Shown: positions 10,985 to 21,493, counted from the stretch's first letter. The stretch: 64,000 bases of DNA from Portulaca oleracea (GCA_029582165.1 CM055882.1:13408501-13472500), one strand, 5' to 3'. The notes: generated by a model not told the origin, from the letters alone. Numbers and translations: made by a program.

Positions 10985-12436
10985 TCAACGGAAGGAGGAA
11001 ATACAACACAAATTTTGAACATGCTCATGCGAAGACTTGGATGCAAACAATGGTTCAAACTCAATTTCCATGCAATTTTCATCAATCACAAATTCCAAAC
11101 CACCACTCTCATCCAAATAATCATCACAATCGTCAATAGGTGATAAGGAAAACAGAGGGTTAGACCACATCATAACACTCCCAACATCACACACAAGCAC
11201 ATCTTCATCTTCATCAATATCAGACTCACTAGAAGAACTATCAACATCAAAAGACAAAGGTGCATCATCCAAAGCAACATCAAAAGTGAAAGTGGAAGGT
11301 TCAGGGTCATAACTCATCGTGAATGACTCATAAAGCATGTCATCATCAAAAGCATCATCATCAACAACCAATTTCAAACAATCATGATCATTCCCCAAAG
11401 AATTATGCTCATCATCACAAGTATGCACATAAATAGGCTCACCTACAAGGGTAGCTAATGCCTCACTAATGCAATGTTCCTCAATGAAAGTGAACAAATC
11501 GTTATCAAGCACACATTCAATCACAACAGATTCAATTTCACTCTCAACAAGATCATGCTCAATTACATCATGGCATTCACTAAACTCAATATTTTCTTCA
11601 CATAAAGGCATGGACAAAGGTGTGGACCATAGTTCATCATCTAGCATGTTTTCAACTAATTCTACATCATCACACACAGAATCATCTTGTTCCTCATGCT
11701 CACAAGGTTGGGCTAGAGCTAAGGAATTACTAAGTAGTCCAAGGCATGGTCGGTTATAATAGTCATCATCCTCATCATACACAGAAAAATCAACTTGCAT
11801 TTCAGGACTAAAAGACGATGAATGACCTACTTCAACATTCGAATCAACCATTTGTGAAGACGGAGTTTCTACCCTATGATTACTCTCATGGACAAATTCA
11901 CGCATATACTCATTCATGTTCACACATAATTTTTCTACTTCCGCCTCGAAGGAAGCCACTGTAGCTTCCAAACAAGAAATTGAACTATGATACGGCGAAT
12001 GACACAAGGAGCACACGGAAGGAGACTCAACATCGACACTTTGGGAAAGATCATAACAATTTTCAACATATCCCCCATCATAAGATTGATCATCAACATA
12101 CACGGGGTATTCACATGATTTTTCAGTTTCGGTCCCAAAGGGTGGTGCATAAGGAGGTTGGAAGCTAGGACTAACATTTTGTTGCTCAAATTCATAGGAA
12201 TCCCTAGACAACCATTCAAGTAACTCCCATGCTTTTTCTTCACCTAAACAAGAAAACCCGTAATAATCTAAAAGGTTTCGGGTCTCATAATTCACACCCC
12301 CACTAACAATTCCCAAAAGAGATAATGTATCATAAAAGATACCATATAATTCACATTGAACACGATAATCATGTAATCTAGCAAAATACCTCCAAAATAT
12401 TTCATGCTCAAATTGAGGGAATTGGGGACTATCCAT
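10985..12436 (-). CDS. Gag-like protein of the Athila-like element
   Basis: An intact 483-codon frame beginning MDSPQFPQFEHEIFWRYF, 165 bp inside the primer-binding site, where gag should start. Residues 1-80 resemble the N-terminal part of a gag-like protein widespread in plant genomes (aromatic-rich; KAWELLEWLSRDSYEFE near residue 70). A cysteine pattern CSLCHSPYHSSISC near residue 142 looks like a zinc knuckle. The rest is strikingly acidic, with Asp/Glu-rich tracts up to the C-terminus (IDEDEDVLVCDVG near 418). No capsid, protease or polymerase motif follows. The family is recognised only by general resemblance. An intact frame of this length in a pol-less element suggests it was recently under selection, and it may bind the element's RNA. 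Confidence 0.65.
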   Translation of the reverse strand: MDSPQFPQFEHEIFWRYFARLHDYRVQCELYGIFYDTLSLLGIVSGGVNYETRNLLDYYGFSCLGEEKAWELLEWLSRDSYEFEQQNVSPSFQPPYAPPFGTETEKSCEYPVYVDDQSYDGGYVENCYDLSQSVDVESPSVCSLCHSPYHSSISCLEATVASFEAEVEKLCVNMNEYMREFVHESNHRVETPSSQMVDSNVEVGHSSSFSPEMQVDFSVYDEDDDYYNRPCLGLLSNSLALAQPCEHEEQDDSVCDDVELVENMLDDELWSTPLSMPLCEENIEFSECHDVIEHDLVESEIESVVIECVLDNDLFTFIEEHCISEALATLVGEPIYVHTCDDEHNSLGNDHDCLKLVVDDDAFDDDMLYESFTMSYDPEPSTFTFDVALDDAPLSFDVDSSSSESDIDEDEDVLVCDVGSVMMWSNPLFSLSPIDDCDDYLDESGGLEFVIDENCMEIEFEPLFASKSSHEHVQNLCCISSFR

Positions 12437-12600
12437 AACTCTCTTTTTTCTATTTTTCTATTTTTCTATTTTTTTTCTTTTTCTTTTCTTTTCTCACTTT
12501 TTTCGATATTCAATTTTTTTCGCTACATTTTTCTAGCATAATCGAGAAAGCAATAAACTATGCACACACAAACCAATAGCCTAATCTACCAAATAACGCC

Positions 12601-12618
12601 ATCCCGACAACGGTGCCA
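12601..12618 (-). promoter_or_regulatory. Primer-binding site of the Athila-like element
   Basis: Minus strand reads TGGCACCGTTGTCGGGAT. Athila-group elements use a very similar TGGCGCCGTTGCCGGGGA-type site. It lies nine bases from the LTR end and fixes the orientation as minus. Confidence 0.75.
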
Positions 12619-12627
12619 TTGTTCGGT

Positions 12628-13104
12628 TGTAATTTTTGTGGTTTTATAAGTAAGGATTGTCGATCTCAAGGATGGGTGTGAGGCTTGATTAAGGTAATCG
12701 GTTCGTGTAAATGGGTTTTTCTCAAGTGCGGAAAGCGATAAATTATGTAAAGAAAGCATTTAAATCTAACCTAGACATGATAATAATAAAGAAAACAATT
12801 AAAAGAAAGCAATAAAGAAAGCACTTAAAGATGAAAGCAATTAAAAGGCATGAATGAAGACAATGAATGAACAATGAAATTGGGAATGAGAAATTATACC
12901 TTTGATGACTAATCTTCAATAAACCTTCAATCTACACTTGAATTTCCCCCGAACAAACAAGAAATTGTGGTTTGGATTATCAAGAAATCCCCCAAATTCT
13001 CACTAGTAAGTAGAATTGGAGTTCCTTGACCCTCCTCCCCACTAAAAATGGAGTTGATTGTGGCTAACACTATAAAGCTTGGAAAACAAGTCAACAATGG
13101 CAAT

Positions 13105-13158
<54 letters not shown>

Positions 13159-14046
13159 AGAGAAAGCTTGTAAATTTTAAATGGAAACTTGCTTGAATTG
13201 AGAAAGCTTGAGAAAGTTTGAATACAAATGCTAGAAATCAATTAAAGCTTGAAGAACAATTGAAAACTTGAAGAACAATTAAGAGAGATTAAAGCAAATA
13301 AAGGAAAGCAATAAATCTAATTATACTCCTAAATTACCTAGGCTAATTGATATTTTAGATTAATACAAGTGGGTATTTATAGAAGAAGGAAAAATACAAC
13401 CCAAAACCCTAGAAACAATCGCAGCACGCGCGTCTGCAGACAGAGTGGCTTGGGCGAGCCACCCCCTGGCTCGGGCGAGCTAGCATACTGGCTGGTGTCT
13501 TTGTTGCCCCAGAAGCCTGGCTCGGGCGAGCCAGCAGATGGCTCGGGCGAGCCACTGTTCTGGGCAGTTTTTTCTTGCCGACTTCAAACGCGCATAACTT
13601 CTTCATCCGAACTTCGTTTTAGGCCCGTAAGATATCGATGGAAAGCTCTCGGTGTGTAATTTAAGCTCCCAAAATTTCAGACCTATCGGAGTTGTAACGA
13701 AGGAGTTATGACCCAAAGGGTGAAGGCACACGTATTTCAAACCTTTGAGTTTGTACCGTTCCCCTGTTTTGCGCCAATCTTGATATGGAATTTCCAACTT
13801 CGGTTTCGCCTTGGCTCTCGGCTCGGGTTGAATTGGTTTGACTAGGATCTCGGCTCGAGTTGACTTGGTTTGACTCGGGAAATAGCTCGGGATTCCCTAA
13901 AAACCTTGAATTAAGCCCAAACTTCTTCTAACTCCTTATTTTCCTACAAAACACCAAATCATTATATCTAATATTTAAATAGGGGTTAAAACAAGCAAAT
14001 ATACCCTATAAAAGAGAAGAAATTCGGCTTGGAACGAGGCCGAACA
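12628..14046 (-). repeat. LTR of Athila-like element (right, 5' LTR in element sense)
   Basis: 1,419 bp with a (GA)n run at about 13107-13160, a TATA-like ctataaataccc on the minus strand near 13370, and four palindrome units at 13446-13554. Confidence 0.85.
13446..13554. repeat. CpG-rich palindrome cluster in right LTR
   Basis: Units at 13446-13461, 13467-13482, 13518-13533 and 13539-13554. The fourth is absent from the left LTR, showing that unit number changes by short duplication or deletion. Confidence 0.85.
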
Positions 14047-14284
14047 CTTTTCTTTTCTCATGTTGGGAAATCTTTATATAAATGTTTAAAGGGTGTTTAT
14101 GTTGTATTTCAAAGTTTGGTGATTGTTTGTATGGGGTTAAGTATATTTTATTTTGGGTTATGTTTGGTGTTTGTGTTTGCCTTGTCCCGAGTGGGGACGA
14201 CGGTAATACCTCTACCCTGGTGTTCCGCTGCGCTAATCACAGGTTTAATTGACGGTTTAAGTTAATCTTGTGGTTAAGGGTTTT
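14047..14284 (+). repeat. 238-bp direct repeat, right copy (outer LTR 3' part)
   Basis: Matches 7113-7350 without indels and then continues to the real LTR end (GGGATGTTACA). The pair flanks the nested element as an unusually long direct repeat. Confidence 0.85.
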
Positions 14285-14450
14285 GGGATGTTACATTAAG
14301 TTTGCCGAGCAAGCTAGAATCATGAAGACAATCATAATATGATGCAACTCTTGATCATGTATCATATACATTGATATAGCATGTACCTTTACTATGCAAA
14401 TATAATCAAGACAAATCAAATCATAATATTGACATAATGGAAATTAAATG

Positions 14451-15345
14451 TGTTGGAGCCCAAGAGGGGGGTGAAGTTCACAATTAAGATCTACACACTA
14501 GGTAAGGACGTTAGAATAAACTTCATTGATTTCAAACCAAGGATCAAAACACAATGTAACTGAAATACCTCATTAGATTTATAACAATCAAAGAACAAGT
14601 TACACTTACAAAACAAAACAAGAAGTAACAGCCCGAAGGCATTTACTGATAGGATCACTGACCAAGACTGAATGTCCTTCAGTCAGCTAAAGATAAGGAT
14701 CGTCGTAGGAAAAACCCTAGCGGCGATTTGGAACATGATGGATTACATTGAAGCACAAACTCACACAGCCTTAGTCCGTCAAGGCTCTGCTACACACCAT
14801 CTCTCCACCACATGTGAACAAAACGAATGCTCACCAAGGTCATTGGATATACCTTCACCAAAGGTCCTTTACTGGCTACCTTCACCACCGAACCATTGGT
14901 TACACACTCGGAGAAATCCAACCGGATTTCTTACTCTGCGATTACTCGTGGAATCGCCTATCTTCTCAATTCTTCTATCATCCTTTTTATAGAGGCCTTT
15001 GGATGCTTGGGCTTGAGTCCTTCCAATGGTAACTTACCTTATGTGTTGATTTCTTCTCTTTTGTTGCTACAATAATCATGATTGATTTCCCTTGATTTGT
15101 TTCCTTTTGTTTCCTTTTTGTATCTACAAGAATCATGCCCATAATAAGAATATATAATATAAAATCAAAAAAATATATTATATACACATAATCTGAGTAT
15201 ATAATTAGAATATATATTATATACTCAGAATATATAATCAGATTATAAAATATAAGGCAACTTCCCTTTTTCGGATTTTGGCTTTCATCAAAACCTAAGG
15301 CCCTTCGCGGATGCGCGGTGAAGGACCTTGACCCTGTCTTCAACA
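14451..15345 (-). mobile_element. Solo LTR, copia-like, 895 bp
   Basis: Termini TGTTGGAGCCC and CTTCAACA are flanked on both sides by AAATG (14446-14450 and 15346-15350). The minus-strand end CACCCCCCTCTTGGGCTCC is typical of plant copia-type LTRs, and the word aaggaccttgacc near the other end recurs in the solo LTRs at 17685 and 56140. No internal coding region accompanies it. Confidence 0.85.
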
Positions 15346-16051
15346 AAATGTTTGCCCTTTGCATGTGCTATTCTCCTTAGGAGCCAATAAATCATGATGC
15401 TAAAATGTCTATGTATTGTTGGAGGAGGAAATCATGATATTAAAATATCCATATCCATATCTTATATATAAGAGAATTAGTGTTTACTGATATATGTTAG
15501 AAGAAATCGATGGGCAAGATAATATGACATTCTCTTTATAATCATCTCAAATAAATTTGTATACAAATTATTACAATATTAAGCAAGTCAATTAATATAC
15601 TGTCTCTCCAAACATAACCAACTCCCAATTTGATTTATTTCTACCCTAATTATTAGTTTGGTTTTACGTTTTTGCAAAGAAAGTTGGTTTTTTCTTTTAT
15701 AAGAGTTTTTTTTTTGTACCCTTATTTAGGATTTTTAGTCTCTTTCTAAAGTTTTTGTTCAGTTGGTGTGGTCTAATACGTTGGATGAAGATCGAATTTC
15801 AAATCATTATAGCACGGGTTGTGAGGTTTTTCATCAATGGTAAATATGCAGGGTCATCGAAGAAATCAGAGCCAAACGTTAGTAAGATTAGTATTAGTTA
15901 TTTGAAAGTTGAATTTCATATCTATATTTTAGATCTACAATTGTTCAATCACGATTTTCATTGTAAGTGATGTATGGCTTGTTATTAATGAAATCGTTAT
16001 GTTTTGGTTTCAAAAAAAAAAATGGCTTGACATGTATTTTAGATAATTTAT
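15346..16051. other. Intergenic stretch, possibly a LINE 3' tail near its end
   Basis: AT-rich with no convincing gene. Bases 15960-16022 (ttgttattaatgaaatcgtt, then an A-run) look like the 3' end of a 5'-truncated LINE or other retroposed copy on the plus strand. Confidence 0.35.
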
Positions 16052-16657
16052 TGTTGGGGATCCAAGGCAAGAGTTCACTTCAACCGAGGTACATGTTATA
16101 CAAGTTAAGTGAGGTTCCATCTTAAAACATGAGTCTCTCCCCCTTGATCGGAAGCCTCTTTCTACTCATGACATTTTTACTCATGGGTGAATCCCAACAA
16201 TCTCCCTCTTCACACATGAGTCTCTTCCCATTGATCGGAAGCCTATTTTTACCAGGCTTTCAAGTCATCCTGAGGAGCTCATCATAGCCGCACCTTACTC
16301 TACAGAGTCACACCCTACTCCACAGAGCCGCACCCTATTCCACCTGAGTTTCATGCCACTACTCTGCGCATTCAGGAGACCCAGCCACGCACACGCTATG
16401 GTCCCTGACTCCTGTCCATGGTGATCTTCCCACACCATGCGCGCGCACAGCCAAACGAACGATTGACTCTGATATCACTTGTTGGGGGATCCAAGGCGGG
16501 AGTCCACTTCAACCAAGGTCCATGGTACACAAATTAAGTGAGGTTCCATCTTAAAACCAATTGGTGTTAAGAGGAGTAACCCACTTGACTTATATATCAT
16601 GTTCTTTCTTTTACTTTTTCAATGTAAGGCATTTTTAGTCATGGGTGAATCTCAATA
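16052..16657 (-). mobile_element. TRIM element copy 1 (iMet primer site)
   Basis: Short terminal repeats (16052-16199, internally rearranged; 16480-16657) surround about 280 bp of non-coding interior. TTTAT flanks both sides (16047-16051 and 16658-16662). On the minus strand the interior opens with TGATATCAGAGTC, an altered initiator Met-tRNA primer site, and closes with a GGGAGATT-type purine tract. A second copy of the family lies at 53361-54040. This is a terminal-repeat retrotransposon in miniature, distinct from Cassandra. Confidence 0.82.
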
Positions 16658-17011
16658 TTTATATTAATTTATTCTTTTAATCTTACATCAAAATAATATC
16701 AATTTATATATTAAAAATAAGTCAGCGACTAGTCCTAATTACACTGAAAAAATTAGTATACAAAATTCCCACCAAAAGATGGCAACGTTGAAAAACGCTT
16801 GTTTGGCATCTTAAACGCAATTACTCTGCATTGTGATTATGACTAAAAACTTCCAACAAACATGAATTTCAACATGAATATATGACTAATAATTTATTTT
16901 GGAATAAAAATTATCGAAAATAAAGCACTTCTATATTCACTGAAGACAAAAAAACTGTTTGGGGAGCAATGATCGTGACCAACTCAAGTTATTGGAGGGC
17001 GACGACGAGGA
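16658..17011. other. Intergenic, no feature seen
   Basis: AT-rich sequence without gene-like frames or recognised repeats. Confidence 0.45.
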
Positions 17012-17109
17012 CTTTGCCGCAATGAGGTATTGGTTAGATTAGAAATCCATTGTCGTCGCCCTTTGCCGCAATGAGGTATTGGTTAGATTAGAAATCCATT
17101 TCCGTCGCA
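17012..17109. repeat. 49-bp tandem duplication
   Basis: Two head-to-tail copies (17012-17060, 17061-17109) of a unit starting ctttgccgcaatgaggtatt. They differ only at the end (ttgtcgtcgc versus ttccgtcgca). GC-richer than the surroundings. Confidence 0.9.
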
Positions 17110-17225
17110 GAACGATCAAGCATCAACCTAGCTACGTTAATTGCCTCAATTTATCTGCATCGTTCACCGTAGTTGTCATAAGGTATCTAAAAAACAAAAG
17201 CAAAATGATAAATATGCTGACACAA

Positions 17226-17584
17226 AATGGTTGATAATCATCTTATATTTCACTTGAATCAACCAAAAAGTTAAATGTAAGTATATTTAATTTAAACTAT
17301 TAGAAAGGCAAGTTTCATTACTTTAAGGGTTGTTATGACTTATAAATTATATAAAAATAATTATTTATTTATACTTTTTCATAAATATAACAATATACAC
17401 AAAATGTGTATTTTCTACTATGATTGGTAAAATTAGGCTATCATTTATATTTTTTGACTTAGCCAATAAATATTATACTCTTATAGTTGATAAATATATA
17501 TAATTACTTGAGAAAATATATTAAAAACTACAAAAAATATGAATTATGCACAATTCAAGATGGTTATTAACCATCTTGAATCAA
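17226..17584. mobile_element. MITE family A, copy 1
   Basis: About 360 bp, AT-rich, with imperfect inverted ends around GATGGTTA and TAACCATC. The same body occurs inverted at 41567-41930 and again at 43381-44612. Confidence 0.65.
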
Positions 17585-17638
17585 CATGTGTATCATTGTC
17601 CGAAAGAAAAGAAAAATACTTTCTCTACCCCTTTATAA

Positions 17639-18999
17639 GGAGTAAATTACATTTACCCTACCTGACATTTGTGGTAATAATTTTTGAAGAGTCTCAAGTC
17701 AAGTCTGAGGACCTCATCGCAGCAAGCTCCAAGGACCTCTAACGCTAGCATTGGAGATTTTGTTTGAAAGATTGACAAAATTAATTTAGGGAAGTATCTT
17801 CTAAAACCCTAAATTATATTCCCTCATATTCCTTCTGAATTGATTCAATAACCGTTGTTTCCATTATTTCCATATATCAAAATTATGGGAAGTGAATCAA
17901 GGATATCAAGATTATATAGAAGATTATGAAGATAATTCAAGAAAGGAAACTATCTCCTCCAAGGGAAAGAATTCGTTGCTGCCTCAAACTCTCCAATATA
18001 TATACTACAGAATACTTCTCTTGTGAAGAGTGGATCCCAAGCAAGTAAATCTGAGTAGGAACTTTGTGTAAGAAAGTTTTGAGTGTAGGAATATTGCATT
18101 GATATTCTGAGTGTAGCCACAATTGTAAGTGGTGAGTTTGTGTAACCAGTGAGCACACTGCTGGTGAGGACCTCTAGGGTCGAGTGTTTTGAAGTGAGGA
18201 AGAAGTCTCACTTTGAAGTTATTCTCTCTGTCAGTAACCGCCTCTTCTGTGAGGCCTCAAGTGCAGAAAACTGCCATCAAGTTCTCTGCCACAGTAAGCT
18301 TATTGAGGACCTCACGATCCCCAATTAAGCTGAGTTGTAACCTCCTTTGTTCCAAGCACTTTTGTTTAATTAATAAAAAAATATTTTTCATTATATAAAA
18401 GTGCTATTAACATAGTTGTGTTGATTGAAGTGCAGAATTATTTACATAACCCTAATCACCTCCCCTCTAGGGTTATTTCAATTTTTACACACCCGACATT
18501 TGTGAAATAATTTTTACTTTACCTGACATTGAGTGAAAATAATTTTTAGTGGCAGAATCCGATTACTTCTTACCAGAAATATGAAAAATATCAAAATGCC
18601 CCTACATGACTATATGATTGTACCATGCTGCCCTAGCATTGAGAAGGAAATGACTTAAATGACTTTTTCATTTTCAGAATGGGGAGGGATTGAGTTTTCA
18701 AAGAAATAAAGTAGAGAAAAGGTTGGGTTTAAATGTGATATGAATTAATATTAAGTGTAAAAATGTCAATTCATATTTAATTGAAAGTCATATGAATTAA
18801 TATCAAGGGTAAAAAAGTAAATTCATATTTATCTTTTTAATGTTCGCCGAAAAATCCAACAAAAATCAATTATAGAATATCTTAGGAGGTTTAAATATAG
18901 GAACACTTAATGTCAGGTAAGGTAAAAATTATTTCACAAATATCGGGTGTGTAAAAATTATCACCACAAATGTCAGGTATGGTAAATGTAATTTACTCC
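17639..18999. mobile_element. Fold-back MITE with 8-bp TSD, split by a solo LTR
   Basis: Inverted ends GGAGTAAATTACATTTACC at both sides, and the direct repeat CTTTATAA at 17631-17638 and 19000-19007. The word GACATTTGTG and relatives recur inverted in both arms. The left arm is interrupted at 17685-18480 by a solo LTR, and the MITE sequence resumes exactly after it. Confidence 0.8.
17685..18480 (+). mobile_element. Solo LTR (796 bp) nested in MITE
   Basis: Starts TGAAGAGTCTC, ends GGGTTATTTCA, with TSD ATTTT (17680-17684 and 18481-18485). Shares its layout with the elements at 56140 and about 57735: gaggacct motifs at the start and a CCCCTCTAGGGTT-type end. Removing it restores the MITE arm. 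Confidence 0.85.
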
Positions 19000-19007
19000 C
19001 TTTATAA

Positions 19008-19747
19008 GTATCATGGTAACTAATTTTACAAAATCAATGGTCCCTACTCCCTATAAATGGAGGTAAAAAAAAATGTATGGACAAGTATTTATACTCTTCT
19101 CTACCATTTTAGTCTAACACAGTAATCAATTTAACAAAGAAATAAAGGAGAATTTTAGAAAAGGTAAAATATAAATTCTATTCATTAATTAAGGGTAATA
19201 TAAATATTCTAATTATTAAAATTATAAAATTAACAAATAAAAAGAATAAATAGTACGATATGAAAATTGACATAATTCATTAAGTGATGGAGGAATACTT
19301 GTTTGACATTCATTCATGACTTAATTAATTCAGTGGACACAATTGTTTGAATTTATGCATGGGCTAGGTTCCTTGACTTTTATTTTATTTTCTGTACTCT
19401 GTCTTCTTCTCCAAAAAAAAAAAAAGAAAGGGTTCGGCCCTCACATGAATGTACATGTTCAAACGCTACTACTAGCTAGTAGTACGCTAGTTTAGTTACT
19501 ACATTGTACCAAGCTATGTTTTTTTTTTTTTTTTTGTAACTTTTAAAGTTAACGTAGAACAACGAAATTTGTACTAATTCTTACATTAAGCTAATACATT
19601 TAAGAAGTATTTTGTAATCATAAGTTCTTTTATTCTTCAAAGTATATTGGATTTGGGAAAGGGGGGAAAAGCATAGACTAGCTCCTAAATAAACTTTGAG
19701 ATAATTAATTTACGTCAATGTATATTTATAAGCAACATGATATGGGT
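19008..19747. other. Intergenic, no feature seen
   Basis: AT-rich with A and T homopolymer runs (19413-19425, about 19519-19536). No gene recognised. Confidence 0.45.
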
Positions 19748-20470
19748 CTTGGGACAAGACATATCTTAAATATTTTGTCTTATTATAAAATCATATATTT
19801 ACACATTATATTGAGAAACAATGATATTATTGACTTCTATAACTATAATATCACATATATATTTATATTGTACTAAATATTAGTTTTAACAATAATTTTT
19901 TAAGTTTACAAAAAATGTCTAAAATATGTCTAACGGATGAGGTTCATTCGATTAGGGTGTCATTTTTAATTGTTGGTGTAGCCAATACAATATAAATTCT
20001 TTTAATAATTGATAATAAATAATACCTATGAAAAAATTAGTGTCAAAAATCATTATAAATATTATTTTCATAAAGAATAAGACACCAAAATTATGTCTTC
20101 CCCTGTACCTACAGCAACCCTCTTTTATAAGGAAGGAGTGATGATGCGTGTCCTGGGGCAAAATAATAATGTCTTGCTCATTATGAAATTGATGTTTATT
20201 ATAATTTTTAATTCCAATTTCTTTTTACAATTATTATTAATTATCAATTAAAAGAAGCTTGGATGTATTGGTTATGCCAACAATTAAAATTGACATCCTA
20301 ACAGATGTAAATTTTAAAAAATATAGATAAAAATGTGATGCTATACCATTTACTTTTATTATTATAAATATATAGTTATAGAAGTCAATCATGTATTTTT
20401 TTTCAATTTAATTTACAAATATATAAGTTTTACATAAAGGTAAGACACTTAAGATATGTCTTGACCCAAG
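19748..20470. mobile_element. Long hairpin MITE, about 720 bp
   Basis: The left end cttgggacaagacatatctt is matched inverted by aagatatgtcttgacccaag at the right end. Inner segments (cttctataactat; tgtcatttttaattgttgg against ccaacaattaaaattgaca) also pair, so almost the whole unit folds on itself. A half copy occurs at about 41340-41545. Confidence 0.75.
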
Positions 20471-20813
20471 GTATTTATCATTTTCGATAAGTAAATGATA
20501 GGAATAGGAATGCTAAAAGCATGTACAAACCGAACAAAAAGAGACAAACTTATAACTTGGCGATCTATAAGTAGAGTGTAAATACAATACATTACAATAC
20601 ATTTTTTTTTCTTTTATATTTGGGACCTTTTAAGATATGAACATTCATTTTCTAGATACACTATCAATACTACCCACATGTTTAAGGACTTTGGAACATA
20701 AATTACTTTCATTCTGTTGAGTATATTGCTTTCATGGTCAAATTTTCACTTGTAGTTCTTTGCATTTTCAAGATGAGCGACAATGACTTGAGGTATAAAT
20801 TACAAGTTGTCGA
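20471..20813. other. Intergenic, no gene seen
   Basis: AT-rich. The phrase aaggactttggaacataa at 20685 reappears at 21508, just beyond the solo LTR. Confidence 0.45.
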
Positions 20814-21493
20814 TGTTGGAGTATTTCAAGAGTTTAGAGGCATAAAAATATAAGGCATAAGCATAAGATCGACGAGGAGGTCGAATAAAAGCTTAACAAG
20901 GAAAATGGAATCCAGAAAGTTTAGAAAGTGTGCTCATGATCAACACGGACCGTGTTGATGCAACACGGGTCGTGTTGGCTTCAACACGGACCGTGTTGAA
21001 CCAACACGGGTCGTGTTGAGCACTGACGGGATTGAATTTGTAATCCCTTGATTTATGCCTCGTGGTCAAATCCTTTTGAGCATGTTTTGGGATGAGATTT
21101 GACTGATTGATTTCTCATCATTATGAGTCAACCAAACCCCATGGATCATGCACTATGTTTATGGCAAGTTTGACCCTCTTGATGGCTCCATAGTTCACTA
21201 TATAAGGTGAATGAATTGCACATTCACCCACACCCTCAATCATCTTCTTCTTCAAGTTTCTAGAGAGTTTCAACACACTCTTTGAGTTGTTGATTGCAGC
21301 AACATTCTTTGAGAGCCCTATGAGAAATCTTGTTACTTTGCTTACAAGCAAGTTAGGTTTTACCCTTGAGTCTTTTCACGGTCTAGTGAATAAGTCTTAA
21401 GGGGAGACGGCTTGGCCTCGACTCCTAACCACCCAGTTGATCCCCCATCTTGTGGTTCCATTTATTCCATCTCCTCATTCGTTATTTCCAACA
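20814..21493 (+). mobile_element. Solo LTR (680 bp) with palindrome array
   Basis: Perfect inverted termini TGTTGGA and TCCAACA, with TSD GTCGA at 20809-20813 and 21494-21498. A TATA motif (cactatataagg, about 21197-21208) lies in the second half, as in a plant LTR promoter. Four palindromes occupy 20941-21018. No internal region remains, so it arose by LTR-LTR recombination. Confidence 0.88.
20941..21018. repeat. Array of four 17-bp palindromes
   Basis: CAACACGGACCGTGTTG at 20941 and 20982 alternates with CAACACGGGTCGTGTTG at 20961 and 21002. Start-to-start spacing is 20-21 bp, about two helical turns. The first type has perfect 8-bp arms, the second 7-bp arms. Confidence 0.95.

Larger units (their letters stand above)
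7355..14046 (-). mobile_element. Athila-like non-autonomous LTR element with gag only (TR-GAG type)
   Basis: Two direct repeats of about 1.4 kb (7355-8741 and 12628-14046) flank 3.9 kb. Read on the minus strand, the right LTR starts TGTTCGGCCTCG and ends ATTACA. Nine bases later lies a primer-binding site TGGCACCGTTGTCGGGAT, close to the site used by Athila-group Ty3/gypsy elements. A short purine stretch (GGAGTGG on minus) abuts the left LTR. The interior holds one gag-like ORF and no protease, RT, RNase H or integrase, so mobility would need another element's enzymes. The flanks do not give a clean TSD. Confidence 0.8.
3873..14295 (+). mobile_element. Long LTR (about 3.5 kb) of a Ty3/gypsy-like element, interrupted by a nested element
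   Basis: Starts TGTAACGACCCACCC at 3873 and ends GGGATGTTACA at 14295, with the same 5 bp, TTAAG, immediately outside both ends (3868-3872 and 14296-14300). Such a terminus and TSD mark an LTR insertion. The LTR body runs 3873-7350. It is then broken by an unrelated element (7355-14046), after which only its last 249 bp (14047-14295) follow. No gag or pol of this outer family remains, so it is a solo or recombined LTR. Family assignment is uncertain. Confidence 0.75.

Noticed and set aside
11469..12243. Plus- and minus-strand frames overlapping the gag-like ORF
   Set aside because: Low-complexity Ser/His or shifted translations of the acidic gag frame.
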